Shown piece after piece: positions 16,637 to 24,129 of a DNA stretch of 64,000 bases. The notes under the pieces were generated by a model. That model had not been told where the DNA came from. It was given only the letters and a program-made list of their open reading frames with translations, and made no database searches. Each line of letters begins with the position of its first letter. The stretch's first letter is position 1. Both the position numbers and the translations under genes were made by a program. The stretch lies in contig CANRMI010000003.1 of the NCBI GenBank assembly GCA_947631685.1, positions 124,001-188,000 on the forward strand, in the 5' to 3' direction. The stretch is from an uncultured Lachnospiraceae bacterium (GTDB lineage Bacteria; Bacillota; Clostridia; Lachnospirales; Lachnospiraceae).

Positions 16637-17401
16637 TTAGAAAGAAGGGAGCATCAGCATCCCCACCACTCCCATCAGCATTCCCAGCACAATTTCTGCA
16701 ATACCGATCACAATAGCTATGATGCAAAGAGTTCTCGCGGCTTTTCCTTTCCCTGCGGTGGTATTCGTCAGACGGCATCTGTTCAGCCCTATCGCGCCTA
16801 TCAGGATTCCCATGATGGGCATCAGAATTCCCATGATAATGCCTATGATCCCCATCACCAATCCCGCTTCGGCCGCAAAGGAATCCGGCCTGCCCGCAGG
16901 CATTCCCCCGGGCATTGCTCCCGGTATTGTTCCAGACATATTTCCGGGCATGCTGCCCTGCATATTACCGGGCATGTTGCCCTGCATGCTGCCGGGCATG
17001 CTGCCCAGGGTTCCGACCGGCATGGCAAAGGACTGCTGGTGCTGCTCTTCGCTATGTAAAAACGGATCCTGTCCGATATATCCTACGTTCTCCACGTTTC
17101 CGGAATGCTCCCGCAGCCGCTTCAAAAGCGCTTCCAGACTTTCCCGATAGGCTTTGGCGCCGCCGTTTAAACCGCTTTCTCCGCCAAAAAGCCCTTTCAC
17201 CCACGCCTCTAAATGCAGGATCCCGCTGGCATACGACCATATGAGATACTTTTCCTTTCCGCGCGCATCCCGGCTGCAGTAAACCGGCTCTCCGTTCCAG
17301 TCCGTACGTACAAACCGATTATGGTAAATATAATCCTCCATTACCATACTGACTACGTCAATGGGCTGATCCAGGCTCGCGTCTTCTATATATCTTGCCA
17401 T
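16637..17401 (-). CDS. Membrane protein with a Met/Pro/Gly repeat linker
   Basis: 254 residues in three parts: a globular N-terminal region (about 1-125) with no recognised motif; a low-complexity linker (about 130-170) made of about nine units of the type G-x-[MI]-[PQ]-G; and a C-terminal pair of hydrophobic segments (LVMGIIGIIMGILMPIMGIL, then IIAIVIGIAEIVLGMLMGVV). The C-terminal layout resembles DUF4190-type small membrane domains. Function unknown. The repeat is visible at DNA level as imperfect 12-15 nt units, so its length may vary between strains. Confidence 0.7.
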   Translation of the reverse strand: MARYIEDASLDQPIDVVSMVMEDYIYHNRFVRTDWNGEPVYCSRDARGKEKYLIWSYASGILHLEAWVKGLFGGESGLNGGAKAYRESLEALLKRLREHSGNVENVGYIGQDPFLHSEEQHQQSFAMPVGTLGSMPGSMQGNMPGNMQGSMPGNMSGTIPGAMPGGMPAGRPDSFAAEAGLVMGIIGIIMGILMPIMGILIGAIGLNRCRLTNTTAGKGKAARTLCIIAIVIGIAEIVLGMLMGVVGMLMLPSF

Positions 17402-17488
17402 ACCTTTGTTCCTCCTTAAGTTGTTTTATCTATCATTTATTGGTCTCAAATTATGAAAAGCCATTCCTATGATCTTATCCATACAATC

Positions 17489-19123
17489 TTATGCTTTCAG
17501 ATCGCTTTCCCTGACCGCTTTTCGCAGCAAAAGAATCTGTCCGGGCGGTACGGAAAGCTCCGTAACCCCCATTTTCAAAAAGGTTTCCGTCAGGGCAGTA
17601 TCCGCTCCCAGTTCGCCGCAGATTCCCACCGGAATCCCTGCGGCAGCGGCATTTTTTACTGCCGTTTCTATCATGGCAAACACCGCCGGATGATACTTGT
17701 CATAAAAGGCTTCCAACCGGGGATTCTGTCTGTCCGCCGCCAGCGCGTACTGCGTCAGATCGTTGGTGCCGATACTGAAAAAATCCACCTCACGGGCAAG
17801 TTCTGCGCTGATCATAACGGCCGCCGGCGTCTCAATCATGATCCCCTGCCGGATATTTTCACAGGAAATGCCTTCCTCCGCCAGCTCCTTTCTTACCTGG
17901 GCCGCCATTTTTTTGGCCTGCTGCACCTCTTTTAGGGAAATGATCATGGGATACATCACTGCCACATTGCCGTACACCGAAGCCCTGTAGATTGCCCGCA
18001 GCTGCGTCTTAAACACCTCCGGCCTCTCCAGGCACAGGCGGATACCCCGTAAGCCCATGGCCGGGTTTTCCTCTTTCTGCAGTTTCAGATACGAAGCCTG
18101 TTTGTCCGCGCCGATGTCCAGCGTGCGGATAATCACCGGCTTGCCTGCCATCGTCTCCGCCACTTTTTTATAAACGGAAAACTGCTCTTCTTCCGAGGGA
18201 TAATCCTGTCTCCCCAAATACAAAAATTCACTGCGCAGCAAGCCGATTCCACCGGCGTCGTTTTCCAGCACTGCCGGCAAATCTTCCGCTCCCCCGATAT
18301 TGGCGTAAATTTCGATCTTCCGCCCGCCGGAGGTGATATTTTCTTTTCCCCGCAGCAGATTTATCTCTTCCCGCATTCTTTCTTTCTGCTTCGCATGTTC
18401 CTGCAGCTCTTTTAAAGTCTTTTCGTCAGGCTCCACATATAATATTCCCGCCTCTCCGTCCAGAACAGCCGGCTTTCCATCCAGGCTTTCATCCAGGGGC
18501 AGTGCCGCGCCCACCAGTGCGGGAATGTTCATGCTTTTGGCCAGTATGGCCGTATGGGAGTACAAGGAACCCTTTACCGTTACAAAAGCCAGGATCTTTT
18601 CTTTCGGAAGGCCTATGGTCTCACTGGGCGAAAGGTCCTCCGCCGCTAAGATGACGGGTTCCGAAAACACCTGCCTGCTGCCGGCATTCCTCTCCCGGCA
18701 CAAAATCTCCAGCAGTCTGTCCGCCACATCCTTAATATCCGCGGCTCGTTCCCGCATATACGCATCGTCCACCTGAGAAAATTTCCTTTGCAGGCTTTCC
18801 GACACCTTCTCCACCGCGTATCCGGCATTGCTGAAATTCTGCGTAATCTCTGCCTCCACCGCGGCTTTAAAGCCCTCGTCTTCCAATAGCATCCTATGGG
18901 CTTCCAGTATTTCCCCGCCAGATGCCCCCGTCGTTTCCAATGCCTCGCTTTTAAGCTGTTCTATCTGCAGTACCGCTTCCTCGACCGCCGCCTTGAATCT
19001 GGCGGTTTCTCCGGCGGCATCGGACACTGTTTCTCTGCTTATCCGCGGTTTTTCTTTTCTGTAAATCTGCAGCCTGCCGGCGGCTATACCGTCCGTGACA
19101 CTCTTTCCCCGAAATATCCGCAT
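17489..19123 (-). CDS. ptsI: Phosphoenolpyruvate-protein phosphotransferase (PTS enzyme I)
   Basis: 544 residues. The N-terminal HPr-binding helices are followed by the swivelling domain with phospho-acceptor His190 in GSLYSHTAILAKSMNIPALV. The PEP-binding barrel holds GIGLLRSEFLYLGR, IIRTLDIGADK, FFSIGTNDLTQYALAADR and the active-site Cys in PVGICGELGAD. The enzyme takes phosphate from PEP and passes it to HPr, feeding all PTS sugar permeases. No ptsH lies next to it; instead a PfkB kinase gene is 15 nt upstream in the same operon. Confidence 0.96.
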   Translation of the reverse strand: MRIFRGKSVTDGIAAGRLQIYRKEKPRISRETVSDAAGETARFKAAVEEAVLQIEQLKSEALETTGASGGEILEAHRMLLEDEGFKAAVEAEITQNFSNAGYAVEKVSESLQRKFSQVDDAYMRERAADIKDVADRLLEILCRERNAGSRQVFSEPVILAAEDLSPSETIGLPKEKILAFVTVKGSLYSHTAILAKSMNIPALVGAALPLDESLDGKPAVLDGEAGILYVEPDEKTLKELQEHAKQKERMREEINLLRGKENITSGGRKIEIYANIGGAEDLPAVLENDAGGIGLLRSEFLYLGRQDYPSEEEQFSVYKKVAETMAGKPVIIRTLDIGADKQASYLKLQKEENPAMGLRGIRLCLERPEVFKTQLRAIYRASVYGNVAVMYPMIISLKEVQQAKKMAAQVRKELAEEGISCENIRQGIMIETPAAVMISAELAREVDFFSIGTNDLTQYALAADRQNPRLEAFYDKYHPAVFAMIETAVKNAAAAGIPVGICGELGADTALTETFLKMGVTELSVPPGQILLLRKAVRESDLKA

Positions 19124-19138
19124 GAAAATCCCCGCTTT

Positions 19139-20041
19139 CTACATTTTTTTCAACAGCGCCTCCACATCCTCCAGGGTAGCGAAATTTTCGGAAAAAGCAC
19201 TGGCACTCCCCGACGCTATGCCCATCCGGAAAGCCTTTTCATACTCTCCGGATTCCAGAAATCCGGCCAAAAATCCGGCCACCATAGAATCTCCTGCGCC
19301 CACGCTGTTCACAAGCACGCCTTCCGGTGCTCCCGCCATATATACCCGGCCATCCTCTGCCGCTAAGACCGCTCCTTTTCCGCCCATGGATACCAGCACA
19401 TTTCGGGCTCCCATTTCCTGCAGCTTCCTGGCATAAGGTACAATCTCCTCCGGCGTGTCAAATTCCCTGCCAAAAATCTCTCCCAGCTCATGATGATTGG
19501 GCTTTATCAGAAAAGGCGCCTGAGGCAGTACCTGCGTCAATAACTCCCCCGCTGCGTCCACCACTACGGAAACTTCCTGCCCCTCCAGTCTTTTACAAAT
19601 ATCCCGGTACAGCGTTTTGGGCATGGACGCGGGAACGCTTCCCGCCAATACCAGTATGTCCCCGCTCTGCAGAGTATCTAATTTCTCTAAAAACAGCTTC
19701 AGATTTTCCGTATCAATATCCGGCCCTCTGCCGTTAATTTCCGTACCTTCGGTATTTTTTAGCTTCACATTGATGCGGGAAGCGCCCTTGGGCAAAGTTA
19801 CAAACTCCGTATGACAACCAGCTTCTTCCAGCCTCCGCTCAATTTCTTCCCCCGTAAATCCGGCCACAAAACCCAACGCGGTGCTCTCCTGCCCCAGATT
19901 CTTTAACATCAGGGACACATTGATCCCCTTCCCTCCTGCCAGCAGGAGCTCGCTGTCCGTCCGGTTCGTCCGTCCCAGCGCAAAACCTTCCACCGACACA
20001 ATATAATCCAGCGCCGGGTTAAACGTTACGGTATATATCAT
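19139..20041 (-). CDS. 1-phosphofructokinase-family sugar kinase (PfkB)
   Basis: 300 residues. The N-terminus TVTFNPALDYIVSVEGF and the GGKGINVSLMLKNLG motif are typical of FruK/LacC. The C-terminal PfkB signature NSVGAGDSMVAGFLAGF holds the catalytic Asp and anion hole. It phosphorylates a phosphosugar, most often fructose-1-phosphate, to the bisphosphate; tagatose-6-phosphate kinase activity is an alternative. No fructose permease is adjacent, but co-transcription with ptsI supports a role in PTS sugar use. Confidence 0.9.
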   Translation of the reverse strand: MIYTVTFNPALDYIVSVEGFALGRTNRTDSELLLAGGKGINVSLMLKNLGQESTALGFVAGFTGEEIERRLEEAGCHTEFVTLPKGASRINVKLKNTEGTEINGRGPDIDTENLKLFLEKLDTLQSGDILVLAGSVPASMPKTLYRDICKRLEGQEVSVVVDAAGELLTQVLPQAPFLIKPNHHELGEIFGREFDTPEEIVPYARKLQEMGARNVLVSMGGKGAVLAAEDGRVYMAGAPEGVLVNSVGAGDSMVAGFLAGFLESGEYEKAFRMGIASGSASAFSENFATLEDVEALLKKM

Positions 20042-20154
20042 AGTATTCCTTTCCTGTCCGCAAAGAATCCTTTTCTTTCATTTTCCTGCCTTATCCGTAT
20101 AAAGTCAATAGAAAAAATATTTGCCAAGTCCGACATAACAGTCAAACGGAAGCC

Positions 20155-20186
20155 GTTCACAACAAAACAAGGTCTGTTTACAACAA
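20155..20186 (+). promoter_or_regulatory. Direct-repeat pair upstream of the two-component operon (LytTR-type operator)
   Basis: GTTCACAACAA (20155-20165) and GTTTACAACAA (20176-20186) are spaced exactly 21 nt start to start, two helical turns. LytTR regulators such as AgrA bind 9-bp direct repeats with this spacing. The second copy lies just upstream of where the -35 element would be, the position of an activator. The same pair occurs again at 22407-22438. Confidence 0.75.
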
Positions 20187-20210
20187 CCCTTATCAGCCGC
20201 AGGCTCTTTT

Positions 20211-20221
20211 TACGATATAAT
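20211..20221 (+). promoter_or_regulatory. -10 region of the two-component operon
   Basis: TACGATATAAT contains a consensus TATAAT at 20216-20221. The sequence 17 nt upstream (TCAGCC) is a poor -35, as expected for a promoter that needs an activator. The spacing from the repeat pair is nearly equal to that at the second site. Confidence 0.6.
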
Positions 20222-20277
20222 CATATAATAAAAATGTTGTTTTAGCGAAAGAATTTTGATACGAGGATGTGAAAACG

Positions 20278-21063
20278 ATGGAAAATCTGATAGGCAAGGT
20301 GACAGACAAAACGGGCGGCGCACCGATTTTGGCGCAGGATACCCTCCGTGTGGCAATCTGCGACGACGAGAAGCCGATCCGGGATATGCTGGAGGAAAAA
20401 GTAAAGGAAATGTTCCCGTCTGCTGTGACGAAAACCTTTTCTTCCGGGAAGGAACTGCTGAAAAGCAAAACAGAAGCGGACATTTTGTTTCTGGACATTC
20501 AGATGCCGGGAATGGACGGGATGGAGACGGCAAAGCTGCTTCGCAGGGAACATACGGACACGCTGATCCTGTTTGTCACGGCGGCTCCGGAATATGTATT
20601 TGACGCCTTTGACGTAGGTGCGTTCCATTATCTGGTCAAGCCGCTGTCGGATGAAAAGTTTTGCGAAGTGTTCGGAAAAGCGGTATGGGAAGTTAAAAAC
20701 CGAAAGCGCAAAGCCGGAAAAGAGGACGAGGAATATATGATGATCCAGTCGGGAGGCGTCCATACAAAAATACTTCTGAAAGATATAATTTATGCGGAGG
20801 TGTTCAACCGCAAGGTCATCATCCATACCGTAAACGGCGATACGGAATATTACGGGAAGCTGACCGATCTGGAGAAAAAAGCCGGGGAGGATTTTTTCCG
20901 GACGCACAGGTCTTATCTGATTCATTTTAAATTTGTGCAGAAATATGATGCGGAAACCATTGTCATGCAAAAGGGTACGGCGCTGATTGCCAAGCAGAAT
21001 TATCCCGAATTTGTCAGACAGTATTTGAAATATAACCAGAGGAAAGGCAGGGAGATCAAGTGA
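20278..21063 (+). CDS. LytTR-family response regulator (AgrA/LytR-like)
   Basis: 261 residues from ATG 20278, chosen over an in-frame GTG at 20269 because ACGAGG then has proper spacing. A receiver domain (about 23-140) has the acidic pair CDDE, phospho-acceptor Asp73 in LFLDIQMPGMDGME and the conserved Lys in HYLVKPL. A LytTR DNA-binding domain follows (about 155-255: IIYAEVFNRKVIIHT, FFRTHRSYLIHFKFV). LytTR regulators bind tandem direct repeats. An N-terminal extension of about 22 residues precedes the receiver. Its stop overlaps the kinase start by 4 nt. Confidence 0.93.
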   Translation: MENLIGKVTDKTGGAPILAQDTLRVAICDDEKPIRDMLEEKVKEMFPSAVTKTFSSGKELLKSKTEADILFLDIQMPGMDGMETAKLLRREHTDTLILFVTAAPEYVFDAFDVGAFHYLVKPLSDEKFCEVFGKAVWEVKNRKRKAGKEDEEYMMIQSGGVHTKILLKDIIYAEVFNRKVIIHTVNGDTEYYGKLTDLEKKAGEDFFRTHRSYLIHFKFVQKYDAETIVMQKGTALIAKQNYPEFVRQYLKYNQRKGREIK

Positions 21064-22403
21064 GCCCGATAGAATTATGTTGGAATATAACCTCTTATCT
21101 GTTCACGCTTATACAGCTTGCCGCTGCGGGCGTCTGTCTTGGAATCTTCGTATCGCCCTATCTGCGAAGCAGGAGCAAGGCAGTCAAAACCGGCGCCGTA
21201 TATGGCGTTGTCATGGTCATCTTATATGTCATGCCGCCCCAAATTGACAATATACTTGCCTATTTCATCGGCACACTGGCGGCGTTTCTCGTGATGTACG
21301 CGGAGGACAGGCACAATATCAATCAAAAAATATTTTTATCCGTCACGTTCTTTTCAATGCGCTGGCTCTCTGCTTCCATGTTAGGGATTTTAGATCACTA
21401 TTTGGACCGCATCCTTCTGGCTCCGGAAATTATAGCACGAATCTGGCTGAATTATGGCGTATATGTAGTGATACGCTTTGTGGCTATTGTGCTTAGGACG
21501 TTGAATCTGCTTTTAGCCATTTGGGCAATTAACAAAGCCTATAAAGGAAAAAACAGATACATGGAAAAGCGCGAACTTTTGCTGCTTTCCGTACCGTCGC
21601 TCTCCGGTGTGATTGGTTATGCGGTATACCATTTTTATCAATTCAGAAATGAAATGCCGGAATTTTATGATTTGCTGTGCTTTTTCTACTATCTGATTTC
21701 CATACTGGCAGTTCTTGCTATTGTCGTAATCTTTCAACGATGGAAAACATCGCAGGAAGAACAGGCGGGGCAGCAGCTTTTGGAAAGCCAGATCGACAAT
21801 ATCAAGGCGCACCTCGAAGGAGTGGAAAAGCTGTACGGGGATCTTCACTCCCTGCGCCATGACATGGGGAACCATATTCAGATGATCGAGCGCCTGATGG
21901 CGGCGGGAAACAGCGCCGAGGCATCCGCCTATCTGGAAAGGCTGAAAGGCGAATGGCAGGAGCTTACGCCTGAGATCCGGACGGGAAACCCGGTCGTAGA
22001 CATGATCCTTTTGGAAAAGAAAAAAGAAGCCGAGGCGAGGGGCATCCGGTTTGAATGTGATTTCTGCTATCCAAACGGAACAGGGCTGGATGCTTTTGAT
22101 GTCAGCGTCCTGCTATATAATGCGCTGAACAACTGCCTGGAATCAGTAAACGGGGAAGATCCCTATATCAAGGTTCAGGCATTCCGCAAAAACAGTGTCT
22201 TTATGCTGATCATCAGCAACAGCTTTACGGGCAGGCTCCAGATGGATGCGGCGGAGGGACTTCCCTTTACGACAAAAAAGTGTGCCGGGCATGGGATCGG
22301 CTTAAAAAATATGCGCCGGGTGGCAAGAAAGTATATGGGCGATCTGTCCTTTGAGCAGGACAAAGATGCGGTAACGGTAGGAATCATGCTCCAGATTGCT
22401 TAG
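21060..22403 (+). CDS. GHKL sensor histidine kinase (AgrC-like)
   Basis: 447 residues with a GTG start overlapping the regulator's stop (GTGA). Six or seven hydrophobic segments occupy residues about 12-226, then a dimerisation region with LHSLRHDMGNHIQ, where His267 is the likely phospho-acceptor. The ATPase part has the N-box LLYNALNNCLE (351-361) and G-box GHGIGLKNM (410-418). This is the layout of AgrC/ComD-type kinases that sense peptides or other extracellular signals. No agrB/agrD pair is present in the window, so the signal is unknown. The kinase ends 3 nt before the second repeat pair. Confidence 0.92.
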   Translation: MSPIELCWNITSYLFTLIQLAAAGVCLGIFVSPYLRSRSKAVKTGAVYGVVMVILYVMPPQIDNILAYFIGTLAAFLVMYAEDRHNINQKIFLSVTFFSMRWLSASMLGILDHYLDRILLAPEIIARIWLNYGVYVVIRFVAIVLRTLNLLLAIWAINKAYKGKNRYMEKRELLLLSVPSLSGVIGYAVYHFYQFRNEMPEFYDLLCFFYYLISILAVLAIVVIFQRWKTSQEEQAGQQLLESQIDNIKAHLEGVEKLYGDLHSLRHDMGNHIQMIERLMAAGNSAEASAYLERLKGEWQELTPEIRTGNPVVDMILLEKKKEAEARGIRFECDFCYPNGTGLDAFDVSVLLYNALNNCLESVNGEDPYIKVQAFRKNSVFMLIISNSFTGRLQMDAAEGLPFTTKKCAGHGIGLKNMRRVARKYMGDLSFEQDKDAVTVGIMLQIA

Positions 22404-22406
22404 GGG

Positions 22407-22438
22407 CTTCACAACAAAAGAAGGGCGGTTCACAACAA
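22407..22438 (+). promoter_or_regulatory. Second direct-repeat pair, upstream of the target operon (LytTR-type operator)
   Basis: CTTCACAACAA (22407-22417) and GTTCACAACAA (22428-22438) match the pair at 20155-20186 and have the same 21-nt period. The region TTACGATAAACT (-10-like, 22463-22474) follows at almost the same distance as TTACGATATAAT in the first promoter. This links the two-component system to the operon that begins at 22493. Confidence 0.75.
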
Positions 22439-22492
22439 GTCTGTTGATTCCGGTAAATTTTCTTACGATAAACTTTACAGAAGGATGCCATT

Positions 22493-22588
22493 ATGGCAAG
22501 TGGCAGCAATTGCAGCAGCAGTTGCTGCAGCAATGGGAAAACAGAAACGGATTTCAAAGCAATAAAATTCAAGGAGGATCTATCATGA
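22493..22588 (+). CDS. 31-residue Cys-rich peptide, first ORF of the LytTR-controlled operon
   Basis: ATG 22493 has AGAAGG eight nt upstream, an ideal ribosome site. The frame encodes 31 residues starting MASGSNCSSSCCSNGKTETD and ends in a TGA that overlaps the next gene's ATG (ATGA, 22585-22588), a sign of translational coupling. Three Cys and many Ser lie in the first 13 residues, and the C-terminal half is charged. There is no hydrophobic signal sequence. It could be a small effector, a signal precursor, a metal-binding peptide or a translated leader that controls the next gene. No family is recognised. Support comes from start, spacing and coupling only. Confidence 0.5.
   Translation: MASGSNCSSSCCSNGKTETDFKAIKFKEDLS
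22544..22577 (+). promoter_or_regulatory. Conserved leader element, copy 1
   Basis: GAAACGGATTTC at 22544-22555, then AAGGAGG at 22571-22577, 30 nt before ATG 22585. The same 12-mer or a one-base variant precedes three more genes in this window (26923, 27755, and 34279 on the minus strand). Confidence 0.7.
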
Positions 22589-23391
22589 CAATTAACGGAA
22601 TTAGCGGAGCAAACACACAGACAGCGCAGATGGGGATGAATCAGGCGATGGATTCCTACAGCAAGAACCTTCAGAACCAGATTGCCAATGCGCAGAAGCA
22701 GTTACAGGAGCTTTCTTCTCATGAGGGAATGTCACTGGAAGAAAAGATGAAAAAGCGGCAGGAAATACAGCAGCAGATCAGCGATTTGAATATGCAGCTC
22801 AGGCAGCACCAGATGGAACAACGCAGAGCGGAACGCTCGGAAAAGCAGCAGGCGAAAGGTTCTTCTATGGAGGAGATGATCGGCGGGACAAATGCGAAGA
22901 CAGACAGTAAGAGCGCCGGACTTTCACAGGCAAGCATGACGGCGATGCTTTCCGCAGACACATCCATCAAACAGGCAAAGGTACAGGGCCGGGTTGCAAC
23001 AGAGATGGAAGGCAGGGCCGGCGTTCTAAAATCAGAAATTAAATTGGACGAAGCTCAGGGTGGTGATACAACGAAAAAGAAAGAAGAGCTTGCAGATGTG
23101 GAACAGACAGCCATGCAGGCGACCGCTTCCCAGATGGAAGCTCTTGGCGGCGCAAACAAGGCGATAAAAGAAGCCGCTGAAGCAGACAGCAAAGACAATA
23201 AGACTTCTGGTACAAAACAAGCAGATGAAAAAGACACTGTATCGGAAAATACGCAGCCGGGCAGTGTGGATGCAAATGATAATGAAACGGATAAAGATAC
23301 TGACGTTCCCGCAGCGAAATCAGTTTCAACAGCGGACGCTCCTGCGGAACAAGAGAACGCTGCATACACCCATGTAGACGTGCGCTTATAA
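22585..23391 (+). CDS. Coiled-coil protein of unknown function, no signal peptide
   Basis: 268 residues from ATG 22585 (strong AAGGAGG eight nt upstream; the open frame continues upstream without a better start). It begins MTINGISGANTQTAQMGMNQ. Residues about 25-90 are a Gln/Lys/Glu-rich coiled coil (IANAQKQLQELSS, LEEKMKKRQEIQQQISDLNMQ). The middle is Ala/Lys/Glu-rich helix, and the last 80 residues are acidic and probably disordered. No membrane segment and no Cys. The N-terminal I-N-G pattern recalls flagellin-type export starts. It lies under the LytTR-type promoter and is followed by the FliD-like gene 15 nt later. Confidence 0.75.
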   Translation: MTINGISGANTQTAQMGMNQAMDSYSKNLQNQIANAQKQLQELSSHEGMSLEEKMKKRQEIQQQISDLNMQLRQHQMEQRRAERSEKQQAKGSSMEEMIGGTNAKTDSKSAGLSQASMTAMLSADTSIKQAKVQGRVATEMEGRAGVLKSEIKLDEAQGGDTTKKKEELADVEQTAMQATASQMEALGGANKAIKEAAEADSKDNKTSGTKQADEKDTVSENTQPGSVDANDNETDKDTDVPAAKSVSTADAPAEQENAAYTHVDVRL

Positions 23392-23481
23392 CGAGGAGGG
23401 AGATTTATGTCAAGAATAAATGATTTCAGCGATTTTAGTGACTATGCAAGTAAATATAATACTAAGTTTGATTAAGTCACC

Positions 23482-23504
23482 AACCACCACTTCAAGTGGT
23501 GGTT
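23482..23504. repeat. Transposon end hairpin (transposase 3' side)
   Basis: Perfect 11-bp inverted repeat AACCACCACTT-C-AAGTGGTGGTT. In IS200-type elements such imperfect or perfect subterminal hairpins are recognised by TnpA as single-stranded DNA. Confidence 0.85.
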
Positions 23505-23581
23505 TGATTTAGCCCCCCTAGGGGCCTTTATTACTTGCACGCCTGAAAGGCGGGTGCTGCAAGCTTTGTTACTAGCCGCCG

Positions 23582-24010
23582 CTAGAAAGCGGCTCCCTCA
23601 CTATCTTCTTTTCTTGATTCTTCTGATTGCTCTGTTATATATTTCTTGATGGCTTCTTCTGTCACATTGCCTATTGTTGCGACATAGTAGCCCCTTGCCC
23701 AGAATGCTTTGTTCCACTTATTCTGCAAGTTCGGATGCCTGTCATATATCATCAGAGTACTTTTCCCCTTTAGATATCCCATGAAAGTCGAGATGCTCAT
23801 CTTTGGCGGTATGCTTACACAAAGGTGTACATGATCTATGCACACAGCCCCTTCGATTATCTCAACGCCTTTATATCTGCATAACGTCTGAATGATTTCA
23901 CGTACATCGGCTCTTACCTGACCATATAAACTCTTTTTCCTATATTTGGGAATGAAAACTATATGGTACTGGCATTTCCATGTAGTGTGTGATAAACTGT
24001 TCTTGTCCAT
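23582..24010 (-). CDS. tnpA: IS200/IS605 family transposase TnpA (Y1)
   Basis: 142 residues, full length for the group. The HUH motif His60-Val-His62 in AVCIDHVHLCVSIPP binds the metal, and the catalytic Tyr124 lies in EAIKKYITEQ. The enzyme excises and integrates the element as single-stranded circles. The frame is intact, so the copy may be active. It is transcribed against the interrupted gene. Confidence 0.95.
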   Translation of the reverse strand: MDKNSLSHTTWKCQYHIVFIPKYRKKSLYGQVRADVREIIQTLCRYKGVEIIEGAVCIDHVHLCVSIPPKMSISTFMGYLKGKSTLMIYDRHPNLQNKWNKAFWARGYYVATIGNVTEEAIKKYITEQSEESRKEDSEGAAF

Positions 24011-24112
24011 GTGGACGCCTCCTATTCTTTGAGTTTGGCTTGCAACACCTTACTCATTGTATCATAGGAGGCTTTTTATTGTTGTCTTTAACGCCCTTGC
24101 TTACTCTATTCT

Positions 24113-24129
24113 CCCCAGCATAGCTGGGG
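24113..24129. repeat. Transposon end hairpin (transposase 5' side)
   Basis: CCCCAGC-ATA-GCTGGGG, a 7-bp stem with a 3-nt loop, about 100 nt upstream of the tnpA start. Confidence 0.75.

Noticed and set aside
16915-17030. CRISPR-like repeat array
   Set aside because: The short repeats are in frame and encode a Met/Pro/Gly linker; unit lengths are too short and there are no spacers.
20042-22403. A classical agr quorum-sensing locus
   Set aside because: The regulator and kinase look Agr-like, but no AgrB protease or AgrD precursor with a CxxxC-type core is present; the Cys-rich ORF lacks the amphipathic leader of AgrD.
22396-22584. Upstream in-frame extension of the coiled-coil gene at 22585
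   Set aside because: It would start inside the kinase gene and read through the repeat pair and promoter; ATG 22585 has a strong ribosome site.
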